DNA of 64,000 nt. Origin: JBEBVQ01 sp964527735 (lineage in GTDB: Bacteria > Bacteroidota > Bacteroidia > Chitinophagales > Chitinophagaceae). The DNA lies in the NCBI GenBank assembly GCA_964527735.1, contig CAZGPG010000013.1, positions 35,276 through 99,275 of the forward strand. The letters are read 5' to 3'. The notes under the pieces were generated by a model. The model was not told the origin of the DNA and ran no database searches. It was given only the letters and a program-made list of their open reading frames with translations. Of the stretch, positions 36,114 to 44,991 are shown in pieces. Made by a program: the position numbers and the translations under genes. Position 1 is the first letter of the stretch. Each line of letters begins with the position of its first letter.

Positions 36114-36530
36114 ATGAGCAACACAAGAATTACCGTTGGAGCAACAATAGCAGCCGGCACAGAGAAAGTTTGGGATGCATGGACAAAACCCGAACACATT
36201 ACAAAATGGAATTTTGCTGCTGACGACTGGCATTGTCCCCGGGCAGAAAATGATCTGAGGGTTGGCGGGAAATACAGCGCCCGGATGGAAGCCAAAGACG
36301 GAAGTTTTGGTTTCGATTTTGAAGCGATTTATGATGAAGTGATTGACCGGAAGAAGATCACTTATACCATGCCGGACGGGAGGCAGGCGACTACTGATTT
36401 TGAAAATCTTGGCGATACAACAAAAGTCACAACAACCTTTGACGCCGAAAACGAAAATGACATAGAGATGCAAAAAGGAGGTTGGCAGGCGATTTTGAAC
36501 AGTTTTAAAAACTACGTTGAAGCTAACTGA
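36114..36530 (+). CDS. SRPBCC (AHSA1-like) family protein
   Basis: 138 residues, complete. The START-like fold is recognised from ITVGATIAAGTEKVWDAWTKPEHITKWNFA at the N-terminus and GGWQAILNSFKNYVE in the long C-terminal helix. This group binds hydrophobic ligands or resembles the Hsp90 activator Aha1; the specific role is not known. The single gene has no obvious operon partner. Confidence 0.85.
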   Translation: MSNTRITVGATIAAGTEKVWDAWTKPEHITKWNFAADDWHCPRAENDLRVGGKYSARMEAKDGSFGFDFEAIYDEVIDRKKITYTMPDGRQATTDFENLGDTTKVTTTFDAENENDIEMQKGGWQAILNSFKNYVEAN

Positions 36531-36563
36531 CCGGGAAAAGAAAAACCGGCGTTACAGAAGTCT

Positions 36564-36621
36564 TATAAACCCGCCCTCCCGGATGTTGCGCGTAGCGCGT
36601 ATCCGGGAGGGCGGGTTTATA
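36564..36621. repeat. Long perfect inverted repeat (21-bp arms)
   Basis: Arms 36564-36584 and 36601-36621 are perfectly complementary, GC-rich, and enclose a 16-base loop that itself holds a GCGC dyad. It lies 34 bases after the SRPBCC gene and may terminate it. A second hairpin (TCCCTGATG at 36709-36717, complement at 36728-36736) follows in the same 292-bp gap. Confidence 0.85.
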
Positions 36622-36822
36622 TCGGATTTGTAATCCGTCAGGTAACAAAAGGCCGGCTTGTGTATGATTGGCAGCTTTCCGGGGTTCAGAGACCCCGTTT
36701 ATCAATCGTCCCTGATGCCCTTTGGAACATCAGGGATAGCAGGTATTGATGACACGAAACCTGATTTTTGGTTGTCAATAATCCTTACTACCTTCGTAGT
36801 TGTAACATAATCACCGTGTTAG

Positions 36823-37668
36823 GTGAAAAAGGACGTTGTGTTAAAGCTACATAGCAGTTTTGAATTAGCTGCAAGGCAGAGCGAAGATGTGGAATTTTGG
36901 TTTGCACGAGACTTGCAAATACTGTTGGGCTATAATGAATGGAGAAACTTCTTAAAAGTTATTGATAAGGCAAAAACAGCCTGTGCTAATGCCCGCCAAG
37001 AGGTTTCAGACCATTTTGTTGACGTCAACAAAATGGTTGACCTCGGTTCAGGGGCAAAGAGAGAGATTGAGGATATGATGCTTACAAGGTACGCGTGCTA
37101 TCTTATTGCTCAAAATGGTGATCCCCGTAAAGATGAAATTGCTTTTGCAATGAACTACTTTGCGGTACAGACAAGAAAACAGGAACTTTTAGAGCAGCGG
37201 TTAAAAGAGTGGGAACGGCTGCAGGCAAGAGAAAAACTGTCGGTATCGGAGAAAGAACTTTCGGGACTGATCTTTCAAAAGGGTATAGACAATGCAGGTT
37301 TCGGACGAATAAGAAGCAAAGGAGACCAGACGTTGTTTGGCGGTAAAACAACTTTGGATATGAAAGCCAAGCTTGGTGTGCCGGATAACAGACCACTCGC
37401 AGACTTTTTGCCGACCATAACCATTAAAGCCAAAGACTTTGCAAACGAACTGACAAATGTGAACATCCGCAAAAGCGATCTGGCAACAGAAACTGATATG
37501 ACGGAAGAACACGTTAAAAACAATACAGACGTAAGAGGACTTTTGCTCAAAAGCGGAGTTGAGCCGGAACGTTTGCCTGCGGAAGAAGATCTTAAGAAAG
37601 TAGAAAGGAAGGTGAAGGCAGAGGACAAGAAGCTGCTAAAAGACACAAAAAAACTAAAGAAGAAATAA
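36823..37668 (+). CDS. dinD: DinD-family DNA damage-inducible-like protein
   Basis: 281 residues with a GTG start immediately after an in-frame stop. The N-terminal BRO/DinD-type domain reads ELAARQSEDVEFWFARDLQILLGYNEWRNFLKVIDKAK, with MLTRYACYLIAQNGDPRK following. The second half contains GIDNAGFGRIRSKGDQTLFGGKTT and a lysine-rich tail (about 255-281). In E. coli DinD is an SOS protein that inhibits RecA. The gene is more A-rich than its neighbours and sits between hairpins, so lateral transfer is possible. No LexA-like box was recognised. Confidence 0.85.
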   Translation: MKKDVVLKLHSSFELAARQSEDVEFWFARDLQILLGYNEWRNFLKVIDKAKTACANARQEVSDHFVDVNKMVDLGSGAKREIEDMMLTRYACYLIAQNGDPRKDEIAFAMNYFAVQTRKQELLEQRLKEWERLQAREKLSVSEKELSGLIFQKGIDNAGFGRIRSKGDQTLFGGKTTLDMKAKLGVPDNRPLADFLPTITIKAKDFANELTNVNIRKSDLATETDMTEEHVKNNTDVRGLLLKSGVEPERLPAEEDLKKVERKVKAEDKKLLKDTKKLKKK

Positions 37669-37706
37669 TACATTGACCTGACTGATGGGAGAAACCTATA
37701 TAGCTA

Positions 37707-37739
37707 TTGTAAAAAGGTATGTTATCTCCCTTAACTTTG
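37707..37739 (+). promoter_or_regulatory. Promoter: TTG, 22 bp, TAACTTTG, for hflX
   Basis: TTG at 37707-37709 and TAACTTTG at 37732-37739. The transcript would begin near 37745, which excludes the ORF start at 37719. Confidence 0.6.
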
Positions 37740-37787
37740 CACTGCCATGCAACTACGTCATGGTTTATCTGTAAAATACCGGAGCCT

Positions 37788-38975
37788 TTGATAGACAATA
37801 AAAATATTATAGAGCACGAGGAGCGTGCAGTGCTGGTAGGACTGGTATATAAAACCCAGACGGAAGAGCAATTACAGGAGTACCTGGCCGAGCTGGCGTT
37901 CCTGGCCGAAACGGCTGGAGCAAAGTCGGAGAAGAACTTTATCCAGAAGCTGCCGCACCCCGACAGCCGTACGTTTGTAGGCAAGGGCAAGCTGGAAGAG
38001 ATACGTGCGTACGTTCATGCCAAAGGCATCAATCTTGCTATATTCGATGACGAGCTGACCGGCTCGCAGATCGCCAATATAGAGAAGGCGTTGGGCATCA
38101 AGACCATTGACCGCAGCGATCTGATCCTTGACATCTTTGCCCGCAGGGCGAAAACGGCGCAGGCAAAAGTACAGGTGGAGCTGGCACAATACCAGTACCT
38201 GCTCCCCCGGCTTAAAGGCATGTGGAAACACCTGGAGCGGCAGGGTGGGGGCATCGGCTCCCGCGGACCGGGTGAAACCGAAATAGAAACCGATCGTCGT
38301 ATCGTCAAGGACAAGATCTCCCTGCTCCGCAAACGCCTCAAAGAGATAGACAAGCAGGCCTTTACACAAAGAAAGGAACGCGGCACATACATACGTGTGG
38401 CGCTGGTGGGCTACACCAATGTTGGCAAGAGCACGATCATGACGTTGTTGACAAAGTCGGATGTATTTGCGGAGAATAAGCTGTTCGCCACGCTGGATAC
38501 TACCACGCGTAAAGTGGTATATGAGCAAACGCCTTTCCTGCTGAGCGATACGGTAGGCTTTATACGCAAGCTTCCCCACCATCTTGTTGAAAGTTTTAAA
38601 AGTACGCTCGACGAAGTGCGTGAAGCAGATTGCCTGCTGCATGTAGTGGATATTTCGCATCCCGCTTACGAAGACCAGATGGGCGTAGTAAACAAAACTT
38701 TACAGGATATCGGGGCTTTTGACAAGCCTGTGGTTACTATTTTCAACAAAATGGATCTGTATGAAGCCCGCGTCTTTGACCCCTGGCTGGAAGCGCCGGT
38801 AAAACAGGAAATACTCGGCCAGCTGCGCCGGCGCTGGGAGCATGAAACAAACAGTGCGTGCATCTTTATCAGCGCTACCGAACGCAGAAATACCGACCAG
38901 CTGCGTCAGATCATACTGGATAAAGTAAAAGAATTATATCAGGAGCGGTATCCGTATCTCACACGGTTTTATTGA
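37788..38975 (+). CDS. hflX: Ribosome-associated GTPase HflX
   Basis: 395 residues from a TTG start preceded by GGAG four bases upstream. The N-terminal HflX domain has ERAVLVGLVY, then HPDSRTFVGKGKLEEI and FDDELTGSQIANIEKAL. A linker GGGIGSRGPGETEIETDRR follows, then the G domain with GYTNVGKST (P loop), DTVGFIRKLPHHLVESFKSTL (switch II) and NKMDL. HflX splits stalled ribosomes under stress. The longer frame back to 37719 begins before the mapped -7 box and lacks family sequence. Confidence 0.93.
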   Translation: MIDNKNIIEHEERAVLVGLVYKTQTEEQLQEYLAELAFLAETAGAKSEKNFIQKLPHPDSRTFVGKGKLEEIRAYVHAKGINLAIFDDELTGSQIANIEKALGIKTIDRSDLILDIFARRAKTAQAKVQVELAQYQYLLPRLKGMWKHLERQGGGIGSRGPGETEIETDRRIVKDKISLLRKRLKEIDKQAFTQRKERGTYIRVALVGYTNVGKSTIMTLLTKSDVFAENKLFATLDTTTRKVVYEQTPFLLSDTVGFIRKLPHHLVESFKSTLDEVREADCLLHVVDISHPAYEDQMGVVNKTLQDIGAFDKPVVTIFNKMDLYEARVFDPWLEAPVKQEILGQLRRRWEHETNSACIFISATERRNTDQLRQIILDKVKELYQERYPYLTRFY

Positions 38976-39113
38976 TAAATAATTTTGTGTGCAGTTTTTT
39001 TTGTTTAATGTTTGTATCGTGTAGCTTAATTTATCTTCTCCTTTTTGTTTGTTACGGAAAATGCCTTACCTTGAATAGGTAAAAGTGATTAAATCCCCTC
39101 TAAAACTGGTTTT

Positions 39114-39371
39114 ATGAAGTATCATTCACGCTCGCGCGAGTTGTTGGTTACGACGAAGGTGGCGCAGCAATGGCAGGATAATTTCAACCGGGAAGTGGAT
39201 GTGCTGATTGCCATCATCGGTACGGTAGACAACGATGCCAGTGTTGCTGCGGCTACAGAACTGATGGATGTCTATCATCCTGCGCCTGTGGAAGCCTCCC
39301 GGAAAAAAACAAAGCGGTTCCGGCAGTCGCCTGCACACAAGCCATTTGAATTTACCGTGTTCCGGAACTAA
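39114..39371 (+). CDS. Small hypothetical protein
   Basis: 85 residues, ATG start. It is rich in charged residues, with a basic tail (SRKKTKRFRQSP). No domain is recognised and there is no signal peptide. Its stop overlaps the stop of the convergent DUF2461 gene by 4 bases. The 138 bases before it contain no other gene. It is plausible as a real gene because the ORF fills the gap exactly, but it is unsupported by family resemblance. Confidence 0.4.
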   Translation: MKYHSRSRELLVTTKVAQQWQDNFNREVDVLIAIIGTVDNDASVAAATELMDVYHPAPVEASRKKTKRFRQSPAHKPFEFTVFRN

Positions 39372-40024
39372 TCAAAGCTCCTGTTTATAAAATCAACGAG
39401 CGGTTGCATGGCCCTGAAAGTCCGGTGACAGTCTGTTGCGAAGTTTTTATGCACCACTTCCGTGTCTGCGAATGAATGTTCTGCAATAAAGCTCTTATAC
39501 TTCAGGTATTCAATAGCGGGGTTGCCGGCATCATATCCTTTTGGTAATGTCTTCAGCTTGTCTTCTGCAAGTTGTCCGAAGAGCTTGTTAAATGTTTTAT
39601 GCTCCACAATCTCCCTGAACGCTTCAAAATTATAATCGATCTCCTGCCGTACGGATTTCAGGAGCGCGGATGAAGGCATCCATAAACCGCCCGCTGTGAA
39701 ACTTTTTCCAGGTTCGATATGGAGATAGTATCCGGCTCCTTCATATTTACGCCCGCCTTTGCTGAAGTAGGCGCTGAAATGAGCCTTGTAAGGTGTTTTG
39801 TCTTTGGAGAAGCGAACATCCCGGTAGATACGGAAAATGCAATGCTTCGTCTGCTGCTCGGCAAGCTCGGGCACTGAAGGGGTCATCAGTTGTTTTACGC
39901 GGTCGGCGAACTGTTCAAAATCAGCACGGGCTGCATCATAATCCTCCCGGTGTGCGTCAAACCATGGCTTATGGTTATTTTCTGCCAGTTGCCGGAGAAA
40001 TTTCATAGTTGCCGGTTGCAACAT
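39368..40024 (-). CDS. DUF2461 domain protein
   Basis: 218 residues from the ATG at 40024. It has the DUF2461 hallmarks FLRQLAENNHKPWFDAHREDYDAARADFEQF, FRIYRDVRFSKDKTPYKAHFSAYFSKGG, and YYLHIEPGKSFTAGGLWMPS. The family is widespread and uncharacterised. The frame is open to 40417, but the extension overlaps dxr in antisense and should be ignored. Confidence 0.88.
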   Translation of the reverse strand: MLQPATMKFLRQLAENNHKPWFDAHREDYDAARADFEQFADRVKQLMTPSVPELAEQQTKHCIFRIYRDVRFSKDKTPYKAHFSAYFSKGGRKYEGAGYYLHIEPGKSFTAGGLWMPSSALLKSVRQEIDYNFEAFREIVEHKTFNKLFGQLAEDKLKTLPKGYDAGNPAIEYLKYKSFIAEHSFADTEVVHKNFATDCHRTFRAMQPLVDFINRSFD

Positions 40025-40120
40025 AGGTTTTACTGTTAAGGTTTTGAGAATAATGAAAATACAACCGCGAATATACCTCCTTTCAGGTATTTGCCGCTGC
40101 CGAATGCCCCGGTATTTTAA

Positions 40121-40128
40121 TATCTTTG
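40121..40128 (+). promoter_or_regulatory. Bacteroidetes -7 box (TATCTTTG) for dxr
   Basis: Exact TAnnTTTG, 49 bases before the dxr ATG. Confidence 0.5.
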
Positions 40129-40177
40129 AGCTTTTCAGCGTCAAAGCTGGTGTTATCTCATTTCGTAAAAAAACCGA

Positions 40178-41347
40178 ATGAAACGATTGGCCATACTGGG
40201 ATCTACCGGATCTATCGGTACACAGGCACTGGAGGTTGCAGCGCAGCATCCGGATCTGTTTGAGGTGGAGGTGCTGAGTGCGCACAGTAATACGGAACTG
40301 CTGATCACCCAGGCGCTCCGGTTCCGTCCCAATGCTGTCGTCGTTACCGACGAGGCAGGGTATGGTATTGTGAAAGAAGCGCTTGCCGCACAACCGGTGA
40401 AAGTATTTGCCGGTCACGCGGCTTTGAACGATGTCGTGCAGTGGGATACAGTGGATGTGGTGCTGGGCGCAATCGTGGGCTTTGCCGGGTTACATTCCAT
40501 TATGGCGGCTGTTAATGCGGGTAAGCATATAGCGCTGGCTAACAAGGAGACACTTGTTGTTGCCGGTGATCTGGTAATGAAGCGAGCTGCCGAGACCGGC
40601 GCCCGCCTGATCCCCGTTGACAGCGAGCATTCAGCCATTTTTCAATGCCTGACCGGCGAGCGGATACAAGATATAGAGAAAGTCATCCTTACTGCATCCG
40701 GCGGGCCTTTCCTCGGCCGGAAGCCCAACTTCCTGGTCAATGTAAAAGCTTCTCACGCACTGCAGCATCCCAACTGGACGATGGGCGCCAAGATCACTAT
40801 AGACAGCGCTACGCTCATGAATAAGGGGCTTGAGATGATAGAAGCCAAATGGCTGTTCGGGCTTAAAAATGAACAGATAGATGTGGTAGTGCATCCGCAG
40901 TCCATTATTCACTCGCTGGTGCAGTTTATTGACGGGTCTGTAAAGGCCCAGATGGGCCTCCCCGATATGAAGCTGCCGATACAATATGCGCTCGCATACC
41001 CCCACAGGGCTGTCAATAATTTTAAACGATTCGACTTCAGGGACTTCCCGAAACTGACCTTTGAAACGCCGGATTATAAAACTTTCCGTAATCTTGCGCT
41101 GGCAAAAGACGCTATGTTTCGCGGGGGGAATGTCCCGTGCGTGCTGAACGCAGCCAACGAAGTGGTGGTACATGCTTTCCTTCAGAATAAAGTGGGATTT
41201 CTTGAAATGAATGATATGATAGAACAGACCATGTCGTATGTATCCTTTGTGGAGCATCCTGCGCTGGAAGACTATGAGCAGTCGGATAAAGAAGCCCGTA
41301 TACATACACAGGAACTCGTCAAGAAAAGCCAACTTTCAACGTATTAA
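40178..41347 (+). CDS. dxr: 1-deoxy-D-xylulose-5-phosphate reductoisomerase
   Basis: 389 residues. It converts DXP to methylerythritol phosphate with NADPH in isoprenoid synthesis. The NADPH loop is LGSTGSIGTQALEV; ANKETLVVAGDLV, PVDSEHSAIFQCL and LTASGGPF line the active site, and SATLMNKGLEMIEAKWLF is the metal and substrate loop. The length is normal for the family. It lies 18 bases upstream of rseP, a pairing common in many bacteria, and the two are probably co-transcribed. Confidence 0.97.
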   Translation: MKRLAILGSTGSIGTQALEVAAQHPDLFEVEVLSAHSNTELLITQALRFRPNAVVVTDEAGYGIVKEALAAQPVKVFAGHAALNDVVQWDTVDVVLGAIVGFAGLHSIMAAVNAGKHIALANKETLVVAGDLVMKRAAETGARLIPVDSEHSAIFQCLTGERIQDIEKVILTASGGPFLGRKPNFLVNVKASHALQHPNWTMGAKITIDSATLMNKGLEMIEAKWLFGLKNEQIDVVVHPQSIIHSLVQFIDGSVKAQMGLPDMKLPIQYALAYPHRAVNNFKRFDFRDFPKLTFETPDYKTFRNLALAKDAMFRGGNVPCVLNAANEVVVHAFLQNKVGFLEMNDMIEQTMSYVSFVEHPALEDYEQSDKEARIHTQELVKKSQLSTY

Positions 41348-41365
41348 AATCCTACTTCAGATTAC

Positions 41366-42760
41366 ATGCACTCATTTAATGTTATCCTGCTGGCCGGTGT
41401 CGGAATTAAGATCGCCCAGTTTGTTGCTGCCTTATCACTATTGATCCTGCTTCATGAATTTGGTCATTACTTTTTTGCACGTCTGTTTAAGACCAGGGTA
41501 GAAAAATTTTACCTGTTCTTCGATTTCTTGTTTCCTTTTCCCAGTGTGTTGAATTTTTCCCTGTTCAAAAAGAAAGTGGGAGATACGGAATACGGGCTGG
41601 GATGGTTCCCGCTTGGCGGTTATGTGAAAATCTCCGGTATGGTGGATGAGAGCATGGATAAAGAGCAGATGAAGCAGCCGCCACAACCCTGGGAGTTTCG
41701 TTCGAAGAAAGCCTGGCAGCGCCTGCTGATCATGCTGGGCGGTATTATTGTGAATGTGGTGCTCGCGATTATTATCTATGCCATGATCCTGTTTGCATTC
41801 GGAGAGAAGAAGTTGCCGATCGCAGAGATGAAGGATGGTATTTTTGTTGCAGATTCCATCGGCCACAGGCTGGGATTCCAGACGGGAGACCGGATACTCA
41901 AGGTAAACGGTGCGGAGTTGCAATATTTTGACCAGCTTATGCCGGAATTGCTTTATGCCAACACCGTAGAGCTGGAGCGTGAAGGCAGGATACTGAACCT
42001 GAATATGCCGGTCAATTTCGTAGAACAGCTCATAGACAACAAATCCCGCAACATTTTCATGATGCGTATCCCCACTGTTGTTGGCAAGCTGGCCGAAGGT
42101 GGTGCAGCCGAAGCGGCCGGCCTTGAAGTCAATGACCGGGTAACGGGCGTTAACGGTATACCTACGCCGTATTTTGACCAGCTGAAGGTTGCGCTGGATA
42201 CGTTGACAGGGAAGGAAATCACGCTCCAGATCGTGCGTGATAATGTGCCGCAGACATTGATAACCCAGGTGAGCGATAGTGGTACGATCGGATTTATTCC
42301 GCAGGTACCCGATCCGGTAATGCTGGAAGACCTCGGCATTTATCGCTATGATGTGAAGAAGTATAGTTTTTTCGGCGCGTTCCCGGCAGGGGTTAAAATG
42401 GCCGGAGAAAAATTGTCTTTCTACGCCCGCCAGTTCAAGCTTATTTTCAATCCCGAAACCGGCGCTTACAAAGGTGTGGGCGGTTTTGCTGCGATGACCA
42501 ATATCTTCCCGGATTACTGGGATTGGTACGCTTTCTGGTCTATTACGGCGTTTCTTTCGATCGTGCTTGCCTTTATGAACCTGCTCCCGATACCGGGTCT
42601 GGACGGTGGCTACGTGATGTTTCTTCTGTTTGAAATGATCACGGGCAAAAAGGTGAGCGATGCAGCTATGGAGAAAGCAACTGCCGTAGGTCTCGTATTG
42701 CTGCTGGCACTGATGGTGTATGCCAACGGGATGGATATTTTCAGAATCTTTAAAAATTAA
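41366..42760 (+). CDS. rseP: Site-2 protease RseP
   Basis: 464 residues. Zinc motif HEFGH near residue 30 in the first membrane helix, two PDZ domains in the periplasmic loop (about 165-225 and 235-320), and the second motif NLLPIPGLDGG near 408 in the third membrane region. It cleaves membrane-embedded anti-sigma factors and signal peptides. A possible substrate, the anti-sigma protein at 44992-46932, is encoded 2.2 kb away. The N-terminal FFDFLFPFPSVLNFSLFKKK insertion is usual in Bacteroidota. Confidence 0.95.
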   Translation: MHSFNVILLAGVGIKIAQFVAALSLLILLHEFGHYFFARLFKTRVEKFYLFFDFLFPFPSVLNFSLFKKKVGDTEYGLGWFPLGGYVKISGMVDESMDKEQMKQPPQPWEFRSKKAWQRLLIMLGGIIVNVVLAIIIYAMILFAFGEKKLPIAEMKDGIFVADSIGHRLGFQTGDRILKVNGAELQYFDQLMPELLYANTVELEREGRILNLNMPVNFVEQLIDNKSRNIFMMRIPTVVGKLAEGGAAEAAGLEVNDRVTGVNGIPTPYFDQLKVALDTLTGKEITLQIVRDNVPQTLITQVSDSGTIGFIPQVPDPVMLEDLGIYRYDVKKYSFFGAFPAGVKMAGEKLSFYARQFKLIFNPETGAYKGVGGFAAMTNIFPDYWDWYAFWSITAFLSIVLAFMNLLPIPGLDGGYVMFLLFEMITGKKVSDAAMEKATAVGLVLLLALMVYANGMDIFRIFKN

Positions 42761-42870
42761 TGATCAATGGTTAATAATCAATGGTTAATGGTTAATGATA
42801 AATGGTCAATAACGAGTCGTGGATTGTTGTAAGGTAGTTCATTAACCATTAATAATTAATAATTAATAAG
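42761..42870. repeat. Period-7 TTAATGR array and inverted part (family D)
   Basis: About eight 7-bp units such as TTAATGG and TCAATGG run from 42761 to 42811. After 30 unrelated bases the complement (ATTAACCATT and TAATTAAT repeats, 42841-42870) follows. It fills the rseP/M16 gap. Confidence 0.75.
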
Positions 42871-42872
42871 TC

Positions 42873-44111
42873 ATGCTGCATTTCGAACGATTTACGCTGG
42901 ATAACGGACTAAAGGTATTGGTGCATGAAGATCATGCAACACCTATGGTGGCGGTAAATCTGTTGTACGATGTCGGTGCGCGTGATGAAGAGGAAAGCCG
43001 TACTGGTTTTGCACATTTGTTTGAGCATCTGATGTTCGGCGGGTCTGTGCACGTTCCGGTGTATGATGAACCGCTCCAGATGGCCGGCGGCGAAAACAAT
43101 GCCTATACTACCAACGACATCACTAACTATTACATCCAGCTCCCGGCCGAAAATATCGAAACAGCATTCTGGCTCGAGAGTGACCGGATGTTGTCGCTGG
43201 CATTTAGTGAAAAGAGCCTCGATGTGCAGCGTCGTGTAGTATGCGAAGAGTTTAAGGAGCATTATATCAACAAGCCTTATGGCGATGCCTGGAAACAGCT
43301 GCGCGCACTTGCCTACCAGCAGCATCCTTATAAATGGATGACCATCGGTAAGGAGCTGAAACATATCGAGGAAGCGCAGCTGGAGGATGTCCGGTCATTT
43401 TTCTTCAGGCACTACCGCCCCGCGAATGCAGTGCTCTGTGTAGCCGGCCACATTACAACAGAAGAAGTAAGAAAACTCGCCTCCGAATGGTTTGGAGATA
43501 TTCCTGCGGGTGAAAAATATCAGCGTCAGCTACCGTCGGAGCCGCGTCAGCAGGAAGCACGCATAAAGACAGTGACGGCAGATGTGCCGTTTGATGCTTT
43601 GTATAAAGCCTGGCATATGACCGGACGCTTGTCTGCTTCTTATTATGCAGCCGATCTTATTACTGAGATTATGGGCAATGGCTACGCGTCGCGCCTGTAC
43701 CAGCGACTGGTAAAAGAGCGCCAGCTGTTCAGCAGCATCAACTGCTATCATACCGGCAGCCTTGACCCCGGGTTGCTGGTAGTAGAGGGAAAGATCGTGG
43801 AAGGGAAAACCATTGAAGAAGCCAATGATGCAGTGGAAGCGGAATTACGCCTGCTGTGCGAAGAAGGTGTAACGGAGGCGGAACTCGAAAAAGCGAAGAA
43901 CAAGATCGAGGCGATGGTGGCGTTTGAAGATATGACACTCCTGTCGCGTGCCAATAACCTGGCTTTTTATGAACTGCTGGGCGATGCGCAGATGATCAAT
44001 GAAGAGCTGGATAAATATCACGCGGTATCTGCCGGATTTTTACAGGAAACTGCAAAGGAGTTTTTCCGGCCGGATAATAGTAATACATTATTATACAGGA
44101 GGCAGGGGTGA
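42873..44111 (+). CDS. M16 family zinc metallopeptidase
   Basis: 412 residues, single-unit M16 (about half the size of pitrilysin). The inverted zinc motif HLFEH is at about residues 48-52 (TGFAHLFEHLMFGGS), with the ligand glutamate region VVCEEFKEHY near 125. The C-terminal half has RLVKERQLFSSINCY, typical of the substrate-binding M16_C domain. There is no signal peptide, so it is cytoplasmic or exported by an unusual route. Pairs of M16 genes are common, but here the partner is absent. Confidence 0.88.
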   Translation: MLHFERFTLDNGLKVLVHEDHATPMVAVNLLYDVGARDEEESRTGFAHLFEHLMFGGSVHVPVYDEPLQMAGGENNAYTTNDITNYYIQLPAENIETAFWLESDRMLSLAFSEKSLDVQRRVVCEEFKEHYINKPYGDAWKQLRALAYQQHPYKWMTIGKELKHIEEAQLEDVRSFFFRHYRPANAVLCVAGHITTEEVRKLASEWFGDIPAGEKYQRQLPSEPRQQEARIKTVTADVPFDALYKAWHMTGRLSASYYAADLITEIMGNGYASRLYQRLVKERQLFSSINCYHTGSLDPGLLVVEGKIVEGKTIEEANDAVEAELRLLCEEGVTEAELEKAKNKIEAMVAFEDMTLLSRANNLAFYELLGDAQMINEELDKYHAVSAGFLQETAKEFFRPDNSNTLLYRRQG

Positions 44112-44124
44112 TTAAAATGTTGTA

Positions 44125-44955
44125 ATGACCATTATGCATCACATCGCACGGTTGTGCCTTACGATACTGTTCGTTCTCAGTGTTACCGTATCTTATGCAC
44201 AGCAGACGATATCTTTTTGTTCCTGGAATCTTCAGCATTTCGGAAAATCCAAGCACGATACCACAATTGTATTCATCGCTGATATCCTGAAAGATTTTGA
44301 CGTAATTGCGTTGCAGGAGGTCGTTGCCGGACCGGGCGGAGCCCAGGCGGTAGCGAGGCTGCATGATGCGCTGGGTAGAAAAGGTGCTAAATGGGATTAT
44401 GCCGTCAGCGATCCTACCACTGGCGGTGCCGGTAAGGAACGGTATGCATTTCTCTGGAAAACTGCCCGCCTGAAGATAAAAGGTCGCGCCTTTCCGGAGC
44501 GTTTCTATGAAGAAGAAATAGATAGAGAACCATATCTGGTAACATTGGAAGACAAGAATGGTAAAACTGTCACGTTTGTAAATTTCCATGCGGTCCCCAA
44601 AAACAAGCAGCCGGAGCGGGAGATTAAATATTTTAAATGCCTGCCGGAGATGTATCCGGGCAGCAACCTGATATTTGCCGGTGACTTTAATTGCCCCCAG
44701 TCGCATACCGTTTTTAACCCGTTGAAGCGTATGGGTTATAAACCGGTACTGACAGGACAGAAAACAACGTTGAAGCAGCAATGTATTGCCGGAGATTGCC
44801 TGGCTTCTGAATACGACAATGTCTTTTATCACCAGGAGAAAATACAGGTGATTCGCGCCGGGATTATTCCTTTTTACCAGCAGTTTAGTTCTGTGAAAGA
44901 TGCCCGCAAACTATCGGACCATCTGCCTGTTTATGTTCATTTTCATCTGAAATAA
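44125..44955 (+). CDS. Exported endonuclease/exonuclease/phosphatase family protein
   Basis: 276 residues with a signal peptide (LCLTILFVLSVTVSYAQ). The EEP fold shows FCSWNLQHFGKSK, DVIALQEVV with the catalytic glutamate, FVNFHAVPK, IFAGDFNCP with the catalytic Asp/Asn pair, and LSDHLPVYVHF with the final Asp-His. It is probably a secreted or periplasmic nuclease or phosphodiesterase. It follows the M16 gene by 13 bases and ends in a palindromic terminator. Confidence 0.88.
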   Translation: MTIMHHIARLCLTILFVLSVTVSYAQQTISFCSWNLQHFGKSKHDTTIVFIADILKDFDVIALQEVVAGPGGAQAVARLHDALGRKGAKWDYAVSDPTTGGAGKERYAFLWKTARLKIKGRAFPERFYEEEIDREPYLVTLEDKNGKTVTFVNFHAVPKNKQPEREIKYFKCLPEMYPGSNLIFAGDFNCPQSHTVFNPLKRMGYKPVLTGQKTTLKQQCIAGDCLASEYDNVFYHQEKIQVIRAGIIPFYQQFSSVKDARKLSDHLPVYVHFHLK

Positions 44956-44989
44956 CGTAGAGACGCGATGCATCGCGTCTCTACGTTAT
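44952..44989. repeat. 38-bp perfect palindrome, probable bidirectional terminator
   Basis: Arms 44952-44970 and 44971-44989 are perfectly complementary. The central 28 bp are identical to 12913-12940. It sits between the EEP gene, whose stop it overlaps, and the convergent anti-sigma-like gene. Confidence 0.9.
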
Positions 44990-44991
44990 GA

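Noticed and set aside
40025..40417. N-terminal extension of the DUF2461 gene
   Set aside because: It overlaps the start of dxr in antisense; the family begins at the ATG at 40024.
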